In this document: piece by piece, positions 34,662 to 42,968 of the stretch | Layout: every line of letters begins with the position of its first letter | Numbering within the stretch: position 1 is the first letter of the stretch | Notes under the pieces: model-generated | Databases searched by the model: none | What the model saw: only the letters and a program-made list of their open reading frames with translations | Told to the model about the DNA's origin: nothing | DNA from: Streptomyces sp. 2131.1 | GTDB lineage: Bacteria; Actinomycetota; Actinomycetes; Streptomycetales; Streptomycetaceae | NCBI RefSeq assembly: GCF_900105515.1 | Contig: NZ_FNSY01000001.1 | Span: forward strand, 5,382,001 to 5,446,000 | Length of the DNA: 64,000 nucleotides | Reading direction: 5' to 3' | Position numbers and translations under genes: made by a program

Positions 34662-36173
34662 ATGACGAGCAGCACCGAGACCACCGCCACCACTCCGCAG
34701 GTTGCGGTCAACGACATCGGCGACGCGGACGCGTTCCTCGCGGCGATCGACGAGACGATCAAGTACTTCAACGACGGCGACATCGTTGACGGTGTCATCG
34801 TCAAGGTTGACCGGGACGAGGTTCTCCTCGACATCGGTTACAAGACCGAAGGTGTCATCCCGAGCCGCGAGCTCTCGATCAAGCACGACGTCGACCCGAA
34901 CGAGGTCGTCAAGGTCGGTGACGAGATCGAGGCCCTGGTTCTCCAGAAGGAGGACAAGGAAGGCCGCCTGATCCTCTCGAAGAAGCGCGCTCAGTACGAG
35001 CGTGCCTGGGGCACCATCGAGAAGATCAAGGAAGAGGACGGCATCGTCACCGGTACCGTCATCGAGGTCGTCAAGGGTGGTCTCATCCTCGACATCGGCC
35101 TCCGTGGCTTCCTGCCGGCGTCGCTCGTCGAGATGCGTCGCGTCCGCGACCTCCAGCCGTACGTGGGCAAGGAGCTCGAGGCCAAGATCATCGAGCTGGA
35201 CAAGAACCGCAACAACGTGGTCCTGTCCCGCCGTGCCTGGCTCGAGCAGACCCAGTCCGAGGTCCGCCAGACGTTCCTCACGACCCTCCAGAAGGGTCAG
35301 GTCCGCTCCGGCGTCGTCTCCTCGATCGTCAACTTCGGTGCCTTCGTGGACCTGGGTGGCGTCGACGGTCTCGTGCACGTCTCCGAGCTGTCCTGGAAGC
35401 ACATCGACCACCCCTCCGAGGTCGTCGAGGTCGGCCAGGAGGTCACCGTCGAGGTCCTCGACGTCGACATGGACCGCGAGCGCGTGTCCCTGTCGCTCAA
35501 GGCGACGCAGGAAGACCCGTGGCAGCAGTTCGCCCGTACGCACCAGATCGGGCAGGTCGTCCCCGGTAAGGTCACCAAGCTCGTTCCGTTCGGTGCGTTC
35601 GTCCGCGTCGACGAGGGCATCGAGGGCCTGGTCCACATCTCCGAGCTGGCCGAGCGCCACGTGGAGATCCCGGAGCAGGTCGTCCAGGTCAACGACGAGA
35701 TCTTCGTCAAGGTCATCGACATCGACCTCGAGCGCCGTCGCATCAGCCTCTCGCTGAAGCAGGCCAACGAGGCCTTCGGCGGCGACCCGGCCTCGGTCGA
35801 GTTCGACCCGACCCTGTACGGCATGGCCGCGTCCTACGACGACCAGGGCAACTACATCTACCCCGAGGGCTTCGACCCCGAGACCAACGACTGGCTCGAG
35901 GGCTTCGAGGCTCAGCGCGAGGTCTGGGAGACCCAGTACGCCGAGGCGCAGCAGCGCTTCGAGCAGCACCAGGCCCAGGTCATCAAGTCCCGCGAGGCCG
36001 ACGAGGCTGCTGCCGCCGAGGGCGCTGCCGCCCCCGCCGGCAACACCCCGGCCGCCTCGGGCGGCAGCGGCGGCGGCTCCTACTCCTCGGAGTCCTCGGA
36101 CAACTCCGGCGCCCTGGCGTCGGACGAGGCCCTGGCCGCGCTCCGCGAGAAGCTGGCGGGCGGCCAGAGCTGA
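34662..36173 (+). CDS. rpsA: 30S ribosomal protein S1
   Basis: 503-residue S1 with four S1 RNA-binding domains at about 38-107, 124-190, 211-279 and 296-365; domains three and four carry the canonical VSSIVNFGAFVDLGGVDGLVH and VTKLVPFGAFVRVDEGIEGLVH. It helps the 30S subunit bind mRNA. The C-terminal third has an acidic region and a Ser/Gly/Ala-rich tail (about 440-485). Codons are more T- and C-ending optimal (GGT, CGT, CTC) than in neighbours, as expected for high expression. ATG 34662. Confidence 0.98.
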   Translation: MTSSTETTATTPQVAVNDIGDADAFLAAIDETIKYFNDGDIVDGVIVKVDRDEVLLDIGYKTEGVIPSRELSIKHDVDPNEVVKVGDEIEALVLQKEDKEGRLILSKKRAQYERAWGTIEKIKEEDGIVTGTVIEVVKGGLILDIGLRGFLPASLVEMRRVRDLQPYVGKELEAKIIELDKNRNNVVLSRRAWLEQTQSEVRQTFLTTLQKGQVRSGVVSSIVNFGAFVDLGGVDGLVHVSELSWKHIDHPSEVVEVGQEVTVEVLDVDMDRERVSLSLKATQEDPWQQFARTHQIGQVVPGKVTKLVPFGAFVRVDEGIEGLVHISELAERHVEIPEQVVQVNDEIFVKVIDIDLERRRISLSLKQANEAFGGDPASVEFDPTLYGMAASYDDQGNYIYPEGFDPETNDWLEGFEAQREVWETQYAEAQQRFEQHQAQVIKSREADEAAAAEGAAAPAGNTPAASGGSGGGSYSSESSDNSGALASDEALAALREKLAGGQS

Positions 36174-36219
36174 CGCTCTGTCCCTCCGGCCGGTCATCGG
36201 CTGCGGTAGGTGAGTGACC

Positions 36220-36253
36220 GTGAGGCCCGCCCCCTTCGGGGGGCGGGCCTCAC
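36220..36253 (+). terminator. rpsA terminator
   Basis: GTGAGGCCCGCCCC (36220-36233) pairs perfectly with GGGGCGGGCCTCAC (36240-36253) around a CTTCGG-type loop. Confidence 0.9.
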
Positions 36254-36339
36254 GCGTTTCCGCGTGAAACCGCGTGTACGGGGAATGACAGTGATCCCCG
36301 GGGCGTTCTTCTCCAGGAACACAAGGAGGAGCGGTAACC

Positions 36340-37278
36340 GTGCCTGATCCGCAGAGTTTGTACGAATGGGAGCCGAAGGGCCTGGCTGTCGTCGACATGG
36401 CGCTCGCCCAGGAGTCGGCCGGCCTGGTCATGCTCTACCACTTCGAGGGCTACATCGACGCGGGTGAGACGGGTGAGCAGATCGTCGACGGCCTGCTCGA
36501 ATCGCTGCCGCACCAGGTCGTGGCCCGCTTCGACCACGACCGCCTGATCGACTACCGCGCCCGCCGCCCGCTGCTCACGTTCAAGCGGGACCGCTGGTCG
36601 GCGTACGAGACCCCGACGCTCGACGTCCGCGTGGTCCAGGACGCCACGGGCGCGCCGTTCCTGCTGCTGTCCGGCCCCGAGCCGGACGTGGAGTGGGAGA
36701 GGTTCGCGGCCGCCGTCGAGCAGATCGTCGAACGGCTCGGCGTCCGCCTCGCGGTCAACTTCCACGGCATCCCGATGGGCGTCCCGCACACCCGCCCCGT
36801 CGGCATCACCCCGCACGGCAACCGCACGGACCTGATGCCCGGCCACCGCAGCCCGTTCGACGAGGCGCAGGTGCCCGGCTCCGCCGAGGCGCTCGTCGAG
36901 TACCGGCTGATGGAGGCGGGCCACGACGTGCTGGGCGTCGCCGCCCATGTGCCGCACTACGTCGCCCGCTCCGCCTACCCGGACGCCGCGCTCACCGCCC
37001 TGGAGGCGATCACCGCCGCGACCGGCCTGGTCCTGCCGGCCGTCGCGCACACCCTGCGCACCGAGGCGCACCGCACCCAGACGGAGATCGACCGTCAGAT
37101 CGGCCAGGGCGACGAGGAACTGGTCTCGCTGGTCGAGGGCCTTGAGCACCAGTACGACGCGGTCGCGGGCGCGGAGACCCGGGGCAACCTGGTCGCCGAA
37201 CCGGCGGACCTGCCCTCCGCCGACGAGATCGGCCTGGAATTCGAGAAGTTCCTCGCCGAGCGCGAGGGCGACGCCTGA
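36340..37278 (+). CDS. PAC2 family protein (proteasome-assembly-chaperone-like)
   Basis: 312-residue PAC2-family protein with MLYHFEGYIDAGETGEQIVDGLL at about 30-52, LLLSGPEPDVEWERFAAAV and NFHGIPMGVPHTRPVGITPHGN. Actinobacterial members are abundant and sometimes linked to proteasome-bearing lineages, but their biochemical role is not established. The start is GTG 36340 with an excellent AAGGAGGA upstream. No signal peptide. Confidence 0.85.
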   Translation: MPDPQSLYEWEPKGLAVVDMALAQESAGLVMLYHFEGYIDAGETGEQIVDGLLESLPHQVVARFDHDRLIDYRARRPLLTFKRDRWSAYETPTLDVRVVQDATGAPFLLLSGPEPDVEWERFAAAVEQIVERLGVRLAVNFHGIPMGVPHTRPVGITPHGNRTDLMPGHRSPFDEAQVPGSAEALVEYRLMEAGHDVLGVAAHVPHYVARSAYPDAALTALEAITAATGLVLPAVAHTLRTEAHRTQTEIDRQIGQGDEELVSLVEGLEHQYDAVAGAETRGNLVAEPADLPSADEIGLEFEKFLAEREGDA

Positions 37279-37295
37279 CCGCCCCGCCCTCCCTG

Positions 37296-37342
37296 TGCCC
37301 GCTGCCCGTGCCCCCACCGCTGGGGGGTACGGGCAGCGGGCA
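37296..37342 (+). terminator. Terminator between PAC2 gene and coaE
   Basis: TGCCCGCTGCCCGT (37296-37309) pairs perfectly with ACGGGCAGCGGGCA (37329-37342), with an inner CCCCCA/TGGGGG stem. Confidence 0.85.
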
Positions 37343-37356
37343 TTAGGCTGCCGGGC

Positions 37357-37959
37357 ATGCTGAAAGTGGGCCTGACCGGCGGTATCGGCGCCGGCAAGAG
37401 CGAAGTGTCCCGGCTGCTCGTCGGCCACGGTGCCGTCCTCGTCGACGCGGACCGCATCGCCCGCGAGGTCGTCGAGCCCGGCACCCCCGGTCTCGCCGCC
37501 GTCGTCGAGGAGTTCGGACCCGGCATCCTGACCCCGCAGGGCACCCTGGACCGGCCCGCGCTCGGCGCGATCGTCTTCGCCGACCCGGACCGTCTCGCCG
37601 CGCTCAACGCGATCGTCCACCCCCTCGTCCGCGACCGCTCCGCCGAACTGGAGAAGGCAGCCGGGCCGGACTCGGTGGTCGTCCACGACGTGCCCCTCCT
37701 CACCGAGAACGGCCTCGCCCCGCTCTACGACCTGGTCGTGGTGGTCGACGCAGCCCCGGAGACCCAGCTCGACCGGCTCGTCCGGCTGCGCGGCATGACC
37801 GAGGCGGACGCCCGTGCCCGCATGGCGGCCCAGGCCACCCGGGAGCAGCGGCGCGCCGTCGCCGACCTGGTCATCGACAACGACGGACCGGTCGAGGAGC
37901 TGGCGGACCGGGTCCGCGCGGTCTGGGCGGAGCTGATGCGCCGGGCGGCGGAGGGCTGA
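37357..37959 (+). CDS. coaE: Dephospho-CoA kinase
   Basis: 200-residue P-loop kinase that phosphorylates the 3'-OH of dephospho-CoA, the last step of CoA synthesis. Walker A is GLTGGIGAGKSEVS (5-18), followed by VLVDADRIAREVVEPGTPG and the lid segment RLVRLRGMTEADARARMAAQ. Length matches the single-domain bacterial enzyme. ATG 37357 is 14 bp beyond the preceding terminator stem. Confidence 0.96.
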   Translation: MLKVGLTGGIGAGKSEVSRLLVGHGAVLVDADRIAREVVEPGTPGLAAVVEEFGPGILTPQGTLDRPALGAIVFADPDRLAALNAIVHPLVRDRSAELEKAAGPDSVVVHDVPLLTENGLAPLYDLVVVVDAAPETQLDRLVRLRGMTEADARARMAAQATREQRRAVADLVIDNDGPVEELADRVRAVWAELMRRAAEG

Positions 37960-37984
37960 GCCCGTAGCCGAACGGTCACCGGCC

Positions 37985-38060
37985 GGGCCCGTGCCGTACC
38001 GCACCGCCCGGCGGGCCCGTCGCCGTACCGCGCCACCCGGCGGGCCCGTAGTCGTACCGG
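37985..38060 (+). repeat. Imperfect tandem repeat, 28-29 bp unit, about 2.7 copies
   Basis: Units begin with GGGCCCGT at 37985, 38013 and 38042, each followed by a CCGTACCG-containing stretch and CACCCGGC-like end. It lies in the 157-bp gap between coaE and the TPR gene and has no coding potential of note. Confidence 0.7.
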
Positions 38061-38116
38061 AATACCCGTGGCCGTCCTCGCGTTCACCCCGGGACGGACC
38101 AGGGAAGGATGCGATC

Positions 38117-38479
38117 GTGCCCGAGAGGACCCCGGAAACCGACGTCATCGACTTCCGCGCGGCCGAGCAGCTGCTCGCCGCGCGTGACCCCCGGGGTGCC
38201 GTGCGGCTGCTGGACTCGGTGATCGCCGCCCACCCCGAGAACACCGCCGCCCGGCTGCTGCGCGCCCGCGCCTTCTTCGCGGCGGCGCAGCTGCGCCCCG
38301 CCGAGCTGGAATTCGAGCTGGTGCTGGAGCGGGAACCGGACAACGCCTTCGCGCACTTCGCGCTCGCCCGGACCTTCGAGCGCTCCGGCCATCCGGAGCG
38401 GGCCAAGCGCCACTTCCGGCTCGCGGCGGCGCTGGACCCGAAGCCGGAATATCTGCGGGCCGCCCGCTTCGAGGACTGA
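38117..38479 (+). CDS. Small tetratricopeptide-repeat protein
   Basis: 120-residue protein with about three TPR units: LLAARDPRGAVRLLDSVIAAHPENTAA, LLRARAFFAAAQLRPAELEFELVLE (in part) and AFAHFALARTFERSGHPERAKRHFRLAAALDP. Probably a protein-protein adaptor; partner unknown. The start is GTG 38117, with GGGAAGGA at 38102-38109 upstream. Confidence 0.8.
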   Translation: MPERTPETDVIDFRAAEQLLAARDPRGAVRLLDSVIAAHPENTAARLLRARAFFAAAQLRPAELEFELVLEREPDNAFAHFALARTFERSGHPERAKRHFRLAAALDPKPEYLRAARFED

Positions 38480-38494
38480 CCGGTGCGCGGTCTT

Positions 38495-38788
38495 CTACGG
38501 CGTGCCCGGCGGCGGGCCCTTGCCGCCGCCGGGTTCGTGGTCGGGGTCGTACGGCGGGATGGAGCGGCCCGGCTGGTAGTGCGCGCCCTGGCGCAGCCGG
38601 TGCACGACCACGCACAGGTCCACCAGCACCAGCGCGAGCAGCACCCCGCAGACCGCGGCCCAGCCGGTACGGCCGTTGACGGCGAAGGCCGTCACGCCGA
38701 AGACGGCCCAGGCCAGGCCCCACAGACTCAGCCAGAGCCGCATCCGCAGCGGGCTGCGGGCGGTCGTGGGTTCATTACCGGTACGCAT
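38495..38788 (-). CDS. DUF6343 family small membrane protein
   Basis: 97-residue protein with N-terminal MRTGNEPTTARSPLRMRLW, two hydrophobic segments (about 20-38 and 42-62) and a Pro/Gly-rich soluble tail. The N terminus is characteristic of a Streptomyces family of unknown function (DUF6343). ATG 38788. Convergent with the TPR gene. Confidence 0.75.
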   Translation of the reverse strand: MRTGNEPTTARSPLRMRLWLSLWGLAWAVFGVTAFAVNGRTGWAAVCGVLLALVLVDLCVVVHRLRQGAHYQPGRSIPPYDPDHEPGGGKGPPPGTP

Positions 38789-38840
38789 GGCATCGCCTCA
38801 CCTACCAGCATGGACCCGCGACCGGGCAGGTGTGGAACGG

Positions 38841-39920
38841 TCAGTCGGTCAGCAGCTTCGCCCGCAGCGTCGCCACGGTCGCCGCGTCGAGCTTCAGCCC
38901 CTCGCGTACGTACGTGTCGAAGTCGCCGTAGATGTGGTCCACCTCGGCGAACGCGGCGCGCAGCCAGCTCAGCTCCACGGCCTTCGGGTTGCCGGTGTAC
39001 CGGTTGCTGGCCAGGAAGTCCGCCTCGACCGTCTCCCGGGGCACGCCGAGCAGGGTGAGCAGGACGGCCGTGCCCCAGCCGGTGCGGTCCTTGCCGGCAC
39101 TGCAGTGGAAGACCGTGGCGCCGGAGGTGTTCGTGGCGACGGCCGTGACGAGGTCGCGGAAGGCGTAGTCGGCGCCCACGAAGTTGACCATGAACGGGTA
39201 GCCGATGGACTGGCCGAGGTCCGATGAGCCGGAGAAGAGGCCGGCGGCGATGGCCTGGGCCAGGGTCATCAGCGCAGAGTCGTGGAAGCGGATGCCGTGG
39301 GCGAACGAGACGACGTCCGCGACCTGGTACGTCACCCCGGCGGGCAGCCGGTCCGGGTCGTCGTGGCGCTCCTGGGCGTTGCGCAGGTCCACGTCGAGGG
39401 TGAGCCCCTGGGAGACCAGCCGCTGCTGGTCGGCGTCGGTGAGGCCGCTCAGCTTGTTCGACCGGTAGACCAGCCCGGGGCGCACCCAGTGGCCGTCCGT
39501 GGTGCGGTACCCGCCGATGTCCCGGAAGTTGCGGGCGGACTCCAGGCCGAGCGAGCGGTCGGCGACGACGAGAGGGCTGCCGCTGTCCGGGACGAGCCGG
39601 AAGTACCAGCGCCCGGCCTCCGGGAGCGTCCCAGGGGCGACGGTCAGCGAGCCGGTTCCCGGTGCGGTGCCGAGCGCGGTGCCGGTGGTGGCGTCGGGCG
39701 AGGTCACGGCGGTGACGGTGACCGAACCGGCGGGCGAGGCCCAGGAGAGGGTGTGGCCGCCGTCGGCCGTGCGCGCGGCGGTGGCCGCGGTGAACGGCGC
39801 GGCGGACTGCGCGACGGACGCCGTGGCCGCGGGCGGTGCGGCGAAGGCGGCCGGCGCCATGACCGAACCGGTGAGGAGGGCGGTGGCGAGGACGGCGCCG
39901 GCGATGCGGTGCGTACGCAT
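38841..39920 (-). CDS. Secreted tyrosine-protein phosphatase (Y_phosphatase3/PtpB-like)
   Basis: 359-residue exported phosphatase. A signal peptide spans about 1-28; a small beta-rich domain (about 40-120) precedes the catalytic domain, which starts with the family motif ARNFRDIGGYRTTDG (129-143) and holds the P-loop HCSAGKDRTG with nucleophile Cys273 and Arg279. The fold is that of IphP and M. tuberculosis PtpB, which act on phosphotyrosine and phosphoinositides. ATG 39920, 38 bp after the stop of the secreted hydrolase, so last gene of a three-gene export operon. Confidence 0.9.
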   Translation of the reverse strand: MRTHRIAGAVLATALLTGSVMAPAAFAAPPAATASVAQSAAPFTAATAARTADGGHTLSWASPAGSVTVTAVTSPDATTGTALGTAPGTGSLTVAPGTLPEAGRWYFRLVPDSGSPLVVADRSLGLESARNFRDIGGYRTTDGHWVRPGLVYRSNKLSGLTDADQQRLVSQGLTLDVDLRNAQERHDDPDRLPAGVTYQVADVVSFAHGIRFHDSALMTLAQAIAAGLFSGSSDLGQSIGYPFMVNFVGADYAFRDLVTAVATNTSGATVFHCSAGKDRTGWGTAVLLTLLGVPRETVEADFLASNRYTGNPKAVELSWLRAAFAEVDHIYGDFDTYVREGLKLDAATVATLRAKLLTD

Positions 39921-39958
39921 GGTGCTCCTTGTCTGGACCCTGCGGGGCAGGGGAGGCC

Positions 39959-41950
39959 TCAGGAGGTCGGGGTGGCGGTGCACGGGGTGGAGCCGCAGAC
40001 ATTGATGACACGGCCGGTGGTCAGGAAGGTGGCCTTCTGCTGACGCGCGGCGGGCGAGTTGCGGGGATCTTCGTGCGGGTCGTGCCCGTAGGCCGGCCCG
40101 GCGGGCGGGGTGTTGGTGACCGGGGGAGCCGGCGTACCGCTGTCCCAGACGGTCATCGCCGACCCCCGGTAGGGCAGTTGGCCAGGTCCGATGCGGCGGA
40201 TGCCCCAGTACGGGACGGTGTCCGGGCTGCGGCCGGCGGCGAGCGCGGGGGTGAGCAGCCGGGCGCCGATGGTGCGCGCTTCCACGTCGGCCGCCGCGTT
40301 CGCGACCTGGTGGTCGCCGTACGCGACGTGCATCAGGACCTGGTGGTGGTCGGTGAGGTGGTCGGCGTACGCGTCGGTCTCGCCCCGGTCCCAGACCATC
40401 TGGAAGAGCTGGAGGACCAGTTGCTGGTGCAGCTTGTCCGGGTAGGCGGCGTCCAGGACCTGCTGGAACGGGGCGAAGTCGGCGCTGCGGTTCAGGAGCA
40501 GCCCGTAGTTCATGCCGGTCACGCCGAGTACCCCGCGCCGGATGTCGGGCGAGGCGGCGACCAGGGCGCCGCCGAGGATGCCGCCCTGGCTGTTCCCGTC
40601 GTACGCGAGGCCGTGCCGGGTGTCGAGGAGCGGACGCCCGCCGGCGGTGCGGAACGCCGGGTCGGTGGTCAGGCCCTCGGCGTGGATCATGGCGCGGCCG
40701 AGGAACAGGGCGTTGAGCATGCCCTGTTCGCTGCGTTCGGGGACGGCGGGGAACCGGCTCGGGTCGGCGAGCGCGGCGACCACGACGGGGATGTCGTCCT
40801 TGGCCATGCCGATCCAGTCCGTCGCGCAGAACGTGAAGTCGTGCTCGGCGGCCATGTCCCTGACGTTGCCGGCGCCGACCTCGTTGCGGGAGCCGAGCAG
40901 GCCGTGCCCGTAGAGCGAGGGACGGGAGGGCTTACGGAAGGCCGCGCGCGGGATCTCGCAGCGGAACGCGGCGGTCTGCGTACTGCCCGGGAGGGCACGC
41001 GGGGTGCCGTTCCGGTCGCGGTTCAGCACGGCGCCGAGCGGCCCGCCGGGTGCGTCCAGATAGCCGGGCAGGGTGATCTCACCGGTGACCTCGCGGGCGA
41101 TCCGGGGGTCCTGGCCGGCGGTGAGGTCGGTGACGCCGGTGACCGTGAAGGCGGGTGAGCGGTCGCCGAGACGGCGGAACGCGTCGTCGCGGATGGTGAA
41201 CAGGTCGCCGGTGAGGTTGCGCGTGGAGGCGACGGTGAAGTCCCAGGCGAGGTGGAGCCCCTGGGCGGAGACCCCGGCCCGGCGCAGCGCGGTCAGGGCG
41301 GGCCGCAGCCGGTCCTGGCGTACGCGCAGCGGATCGTGCGCGGGCAGCCGTCTCCCGGCGACGGCGGCGAACGGGGCGGCGGCCGGAATCGTGCGGCCCG
41401 CCCCGTCCTTGAGCCGGCGCAGCGCCACGGCGTAGTGGTGGCCGTCGCGGAAGTTGCGGGCCGGGTGGATCAGCAGGGCCCGGCGCGCGGGGTCGGTGGC
41501 GTTGCTGTCCGGCTCCGCCCAGTACGGCCACCGCTCACCGGTCGTGGTGTCCAGCAGGACGACCGGCGCGTCCCGGTCCAGGGACCGGCCGATGTCGGTG
41601 AGCGGGGCCGCGCCGGTCCTCGCCGGGTCGAGTCCGGGGACCTGGGCGATCAGCGTGGAGCCGGGGGAGAAGCCGTCGGACCGGTTCCAGGCGGTGGGGT
41701 CGACGGCCTGCCCGGTGGCGGGCCGGGGCAGGGCGGAGGAGTCGAGGGCCACCCGGCGGCCCGTGTCGGTGCGCGGGTCCGGCCGGGTGTACCAGTCGTT
41801 CGGGAACGGCAGCAGGCACTCGGCGGGTGCCAGCGGGTCGCAGCCCCGCGCCGGGGAGGGGTCCGCCGGGGCCGCGTGGGCGGGCGGGGCGAGGAGCGCG
41901 GCGGCACCGAGAGCCGCGGCGAGCAGTCCGTGGAGCAGCCGCTGCCGCAC
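39959..41950 (-). CDS. Large secreted alpha/beta hydrolase
   Basis: 663-residue exported protein with signal peptide ending at AHAAPADPS (about 26). The nucleophile elbow GNSQGG (in GLAYDGNSQGGILGGAL, about 450-466) and LYGHGLLGSRNEVG (oxyanion region) indicate an alpha/beta hydrolase; MHVAYGDHQVANAAADVEA near the C terminus supplies likely Asp and His. The long N-terminal half (about 40-310) resembles the beta-sheet domain of secreted bacterial lipases. Substrate unknown, probably esters. The GTG start 41950 is 3 bp after the SGNH stop, so coupled. Confidence 0.8.
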   Translation of the reverse strand: MRQRLLHGLLAAALGAAALLAPPAHAAPADPSPARGCDPLAPAECLLPFPNDWYTRPDPRTDTGRRVALDSSALPRPATGQAVDPTAWNRSDGFSPGSTLIAQVPGLDPARTGAAPLTDIGRSLDRDAPVVLLDTTTGERWPYWAEPDSNATDPARRALLIHPARNFRDGHHYAVALRRLKDGAGRTIPAAAPFAAVAGRRLPAHDPLRVRQDRLRPALTALRRAGVSAQGLHLAWDFTVASTRNLTGDLFTIRDDAFRRLGDRSPAFTVTGVTDLTAGQDPRIAREVTGEITLPGYLDAPGGPLGAVLNRDRNGTPRALPGSTQTAAFRCEIPRAAFRKPSRPSLYGHGLLGSRNEVGAGNVRDMAAEHDFTFCATDWIGMAKDDIPVVVAALADPSRFPAVPERSEQGMLNALFLGRAMIHAEGLTTDPAFRTAGGRPLLDTRHGLAYDGNSQGGILGGALVAASPDIRRGVLGVTGMNYGLLLNRSADFAPFQQVLDAAYPDKLHQQLVLQLFQMVWDRGETDAYADHLTDHHQVLMHVAYGDHQVANAAADVEARTIGARLLTPALAAGRSPDTVPYWGIRRIGPGQLPYRGSAMTVWDSGTPAPPVTNTPPAGPAYGHDPHEDPRNSPAARQQKATFLTTGRVINVCGSTPCTATPTS

Positions 41951-41953
41951 GGG

Positions 41954-42856
41954 TCAGCTCCCCTGGAGGTGTGCGCCGATGATGCGGGCATAGGCGGCCT
42001 CGCCCTGCCGGTTCGGGTGCAACGGGGCGGCCGGCGCGGTCGGCACGTACCCCTCGACCCACTTGTCGGACGGTGCCTGACAGGCGTCGTGGCCCTTGCT
42101 CGGCGTGGCGACGTCGATGTACTCGGCGCCGTGCGCGGCGCTCTGCTCGGCGATCACCGCGTTCATCCGGTTCACGCTGCCCTGGAGGAAGTCGGCGTCC
42201 ACCGGCAGCACGGGCTGCAGCGGCCAGCAGCCGCCCGGCTTGATGTACAGCCCGTACCCCGTCACGAGAATCCTCGCCTGCGGCGACCGCTGGTGGATTC
42301 CGTCCAGTACGGCTCCGAGGCGCGGCGCGAAAGCGTCGATCCGCTGCGCCACCTGGTCGACCCCGCCCTCCGTCAGCTTGTCCTTGCACGGGGTGGCGGT
42401 CGGATCGAGCTGCATGCAGTCCTGCGCGATGCCGACCAGACCGGCGTCGTTGCCGCCGATGGTCAGGGTCACCAGGTCGGTGTCCGCCCGCAGCGCGTCG
42501 AACTGCGGCGCCGCCGAACCCATGGGCACGTCGAGCAGCGACAGCGACTGCTTCTCGGTCATGTGCTTGGACTGGGCGCCGCTGCACGTCACGTCGCGCA
42601 GCGAGGCGCCGATGCTCGCCGCCAGCTCGTGCGCGTAGTTGTGCGTGGAACGGCCGCAGGCGAGCGGTCCGGTGATGCCCGGGATGAGCGGTCCCGAGGC
42701 CATGGAATCGCCGAGCGCCACGTACTGCACGGGGTCGTCGGCGCCCGCCGCCCAGGCGCCGGAGGCGGTGGTGCCGACGGCCAGGGAGGCCAGGGCGACG
42801 GCGGCTCCCATTCCTCTGACCGTACGACAGAACGTCTTGTTCCGGGACGAATTCAC
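41954..42856 (-). CDS. Secreted SGNH/GDSL lipase-esterase
   Basis: 300-residue exported hydrolase. Signal peptide spans about 1-36 (TVRGMGAAVALASLAVGTTASGAWA); block I is YVALGDSMASG with nucleophile Ser, block III TIGGNDAGLVG, block V LHPNRQGEAAYA with catalytic His. Several Cys suggest disulfides as in Streptomyces extracellular lipase of this family. The GTG at 42856 has GGAGG five bases upstream; a longer frame to 43069 lacks this and would bury the signal peptide. First gene of the export operon; the PucR-like regulator diverges from it. Confidence 0.9.
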   Translation of the reverse strand: MNSSRNKTFCRTVRGMGAAVALASLAVGTTASGAWAAGADDPVQYVALGDSMASGPLIPGITGPLACGRSTHNYAHELAASIGASLRDVTCSGAQSKHMTEKQSLSLLDVPMGSAAPQFDALRADTDLVTLTIGGNDAGLVGIAQDCMQLDPTATPCKDKLTEGGVDQVAQRIDAFAPRLGAVLDGIHQRSPQARILVTGYGLYIKPGGCWPLQPVLPVDADFLQGSVNRMNAVIAEQSAAHGAEYIDVATPSKGHDACQAPSDKWVEGYVPTAPAAPLHPNRQGEAAYARIIGAHLQGS

Positions 42857-42968
42857 GACGACCTCCGGTGCGCTATGAGTGGGGGCATGGCGGGTGTCGC
42901 CGGTCATCATGCAGACTCGAACGCCGTCGTTTAACTGGTGGGTAACGCAGACTTCGCCGGGGGCTTTT

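Noticed and set aside
37960..38116. CRISPR-like array between coaE and the TPR gene
   Set aside because: The units are contiguous imperfect tandem repeats with no spacers.
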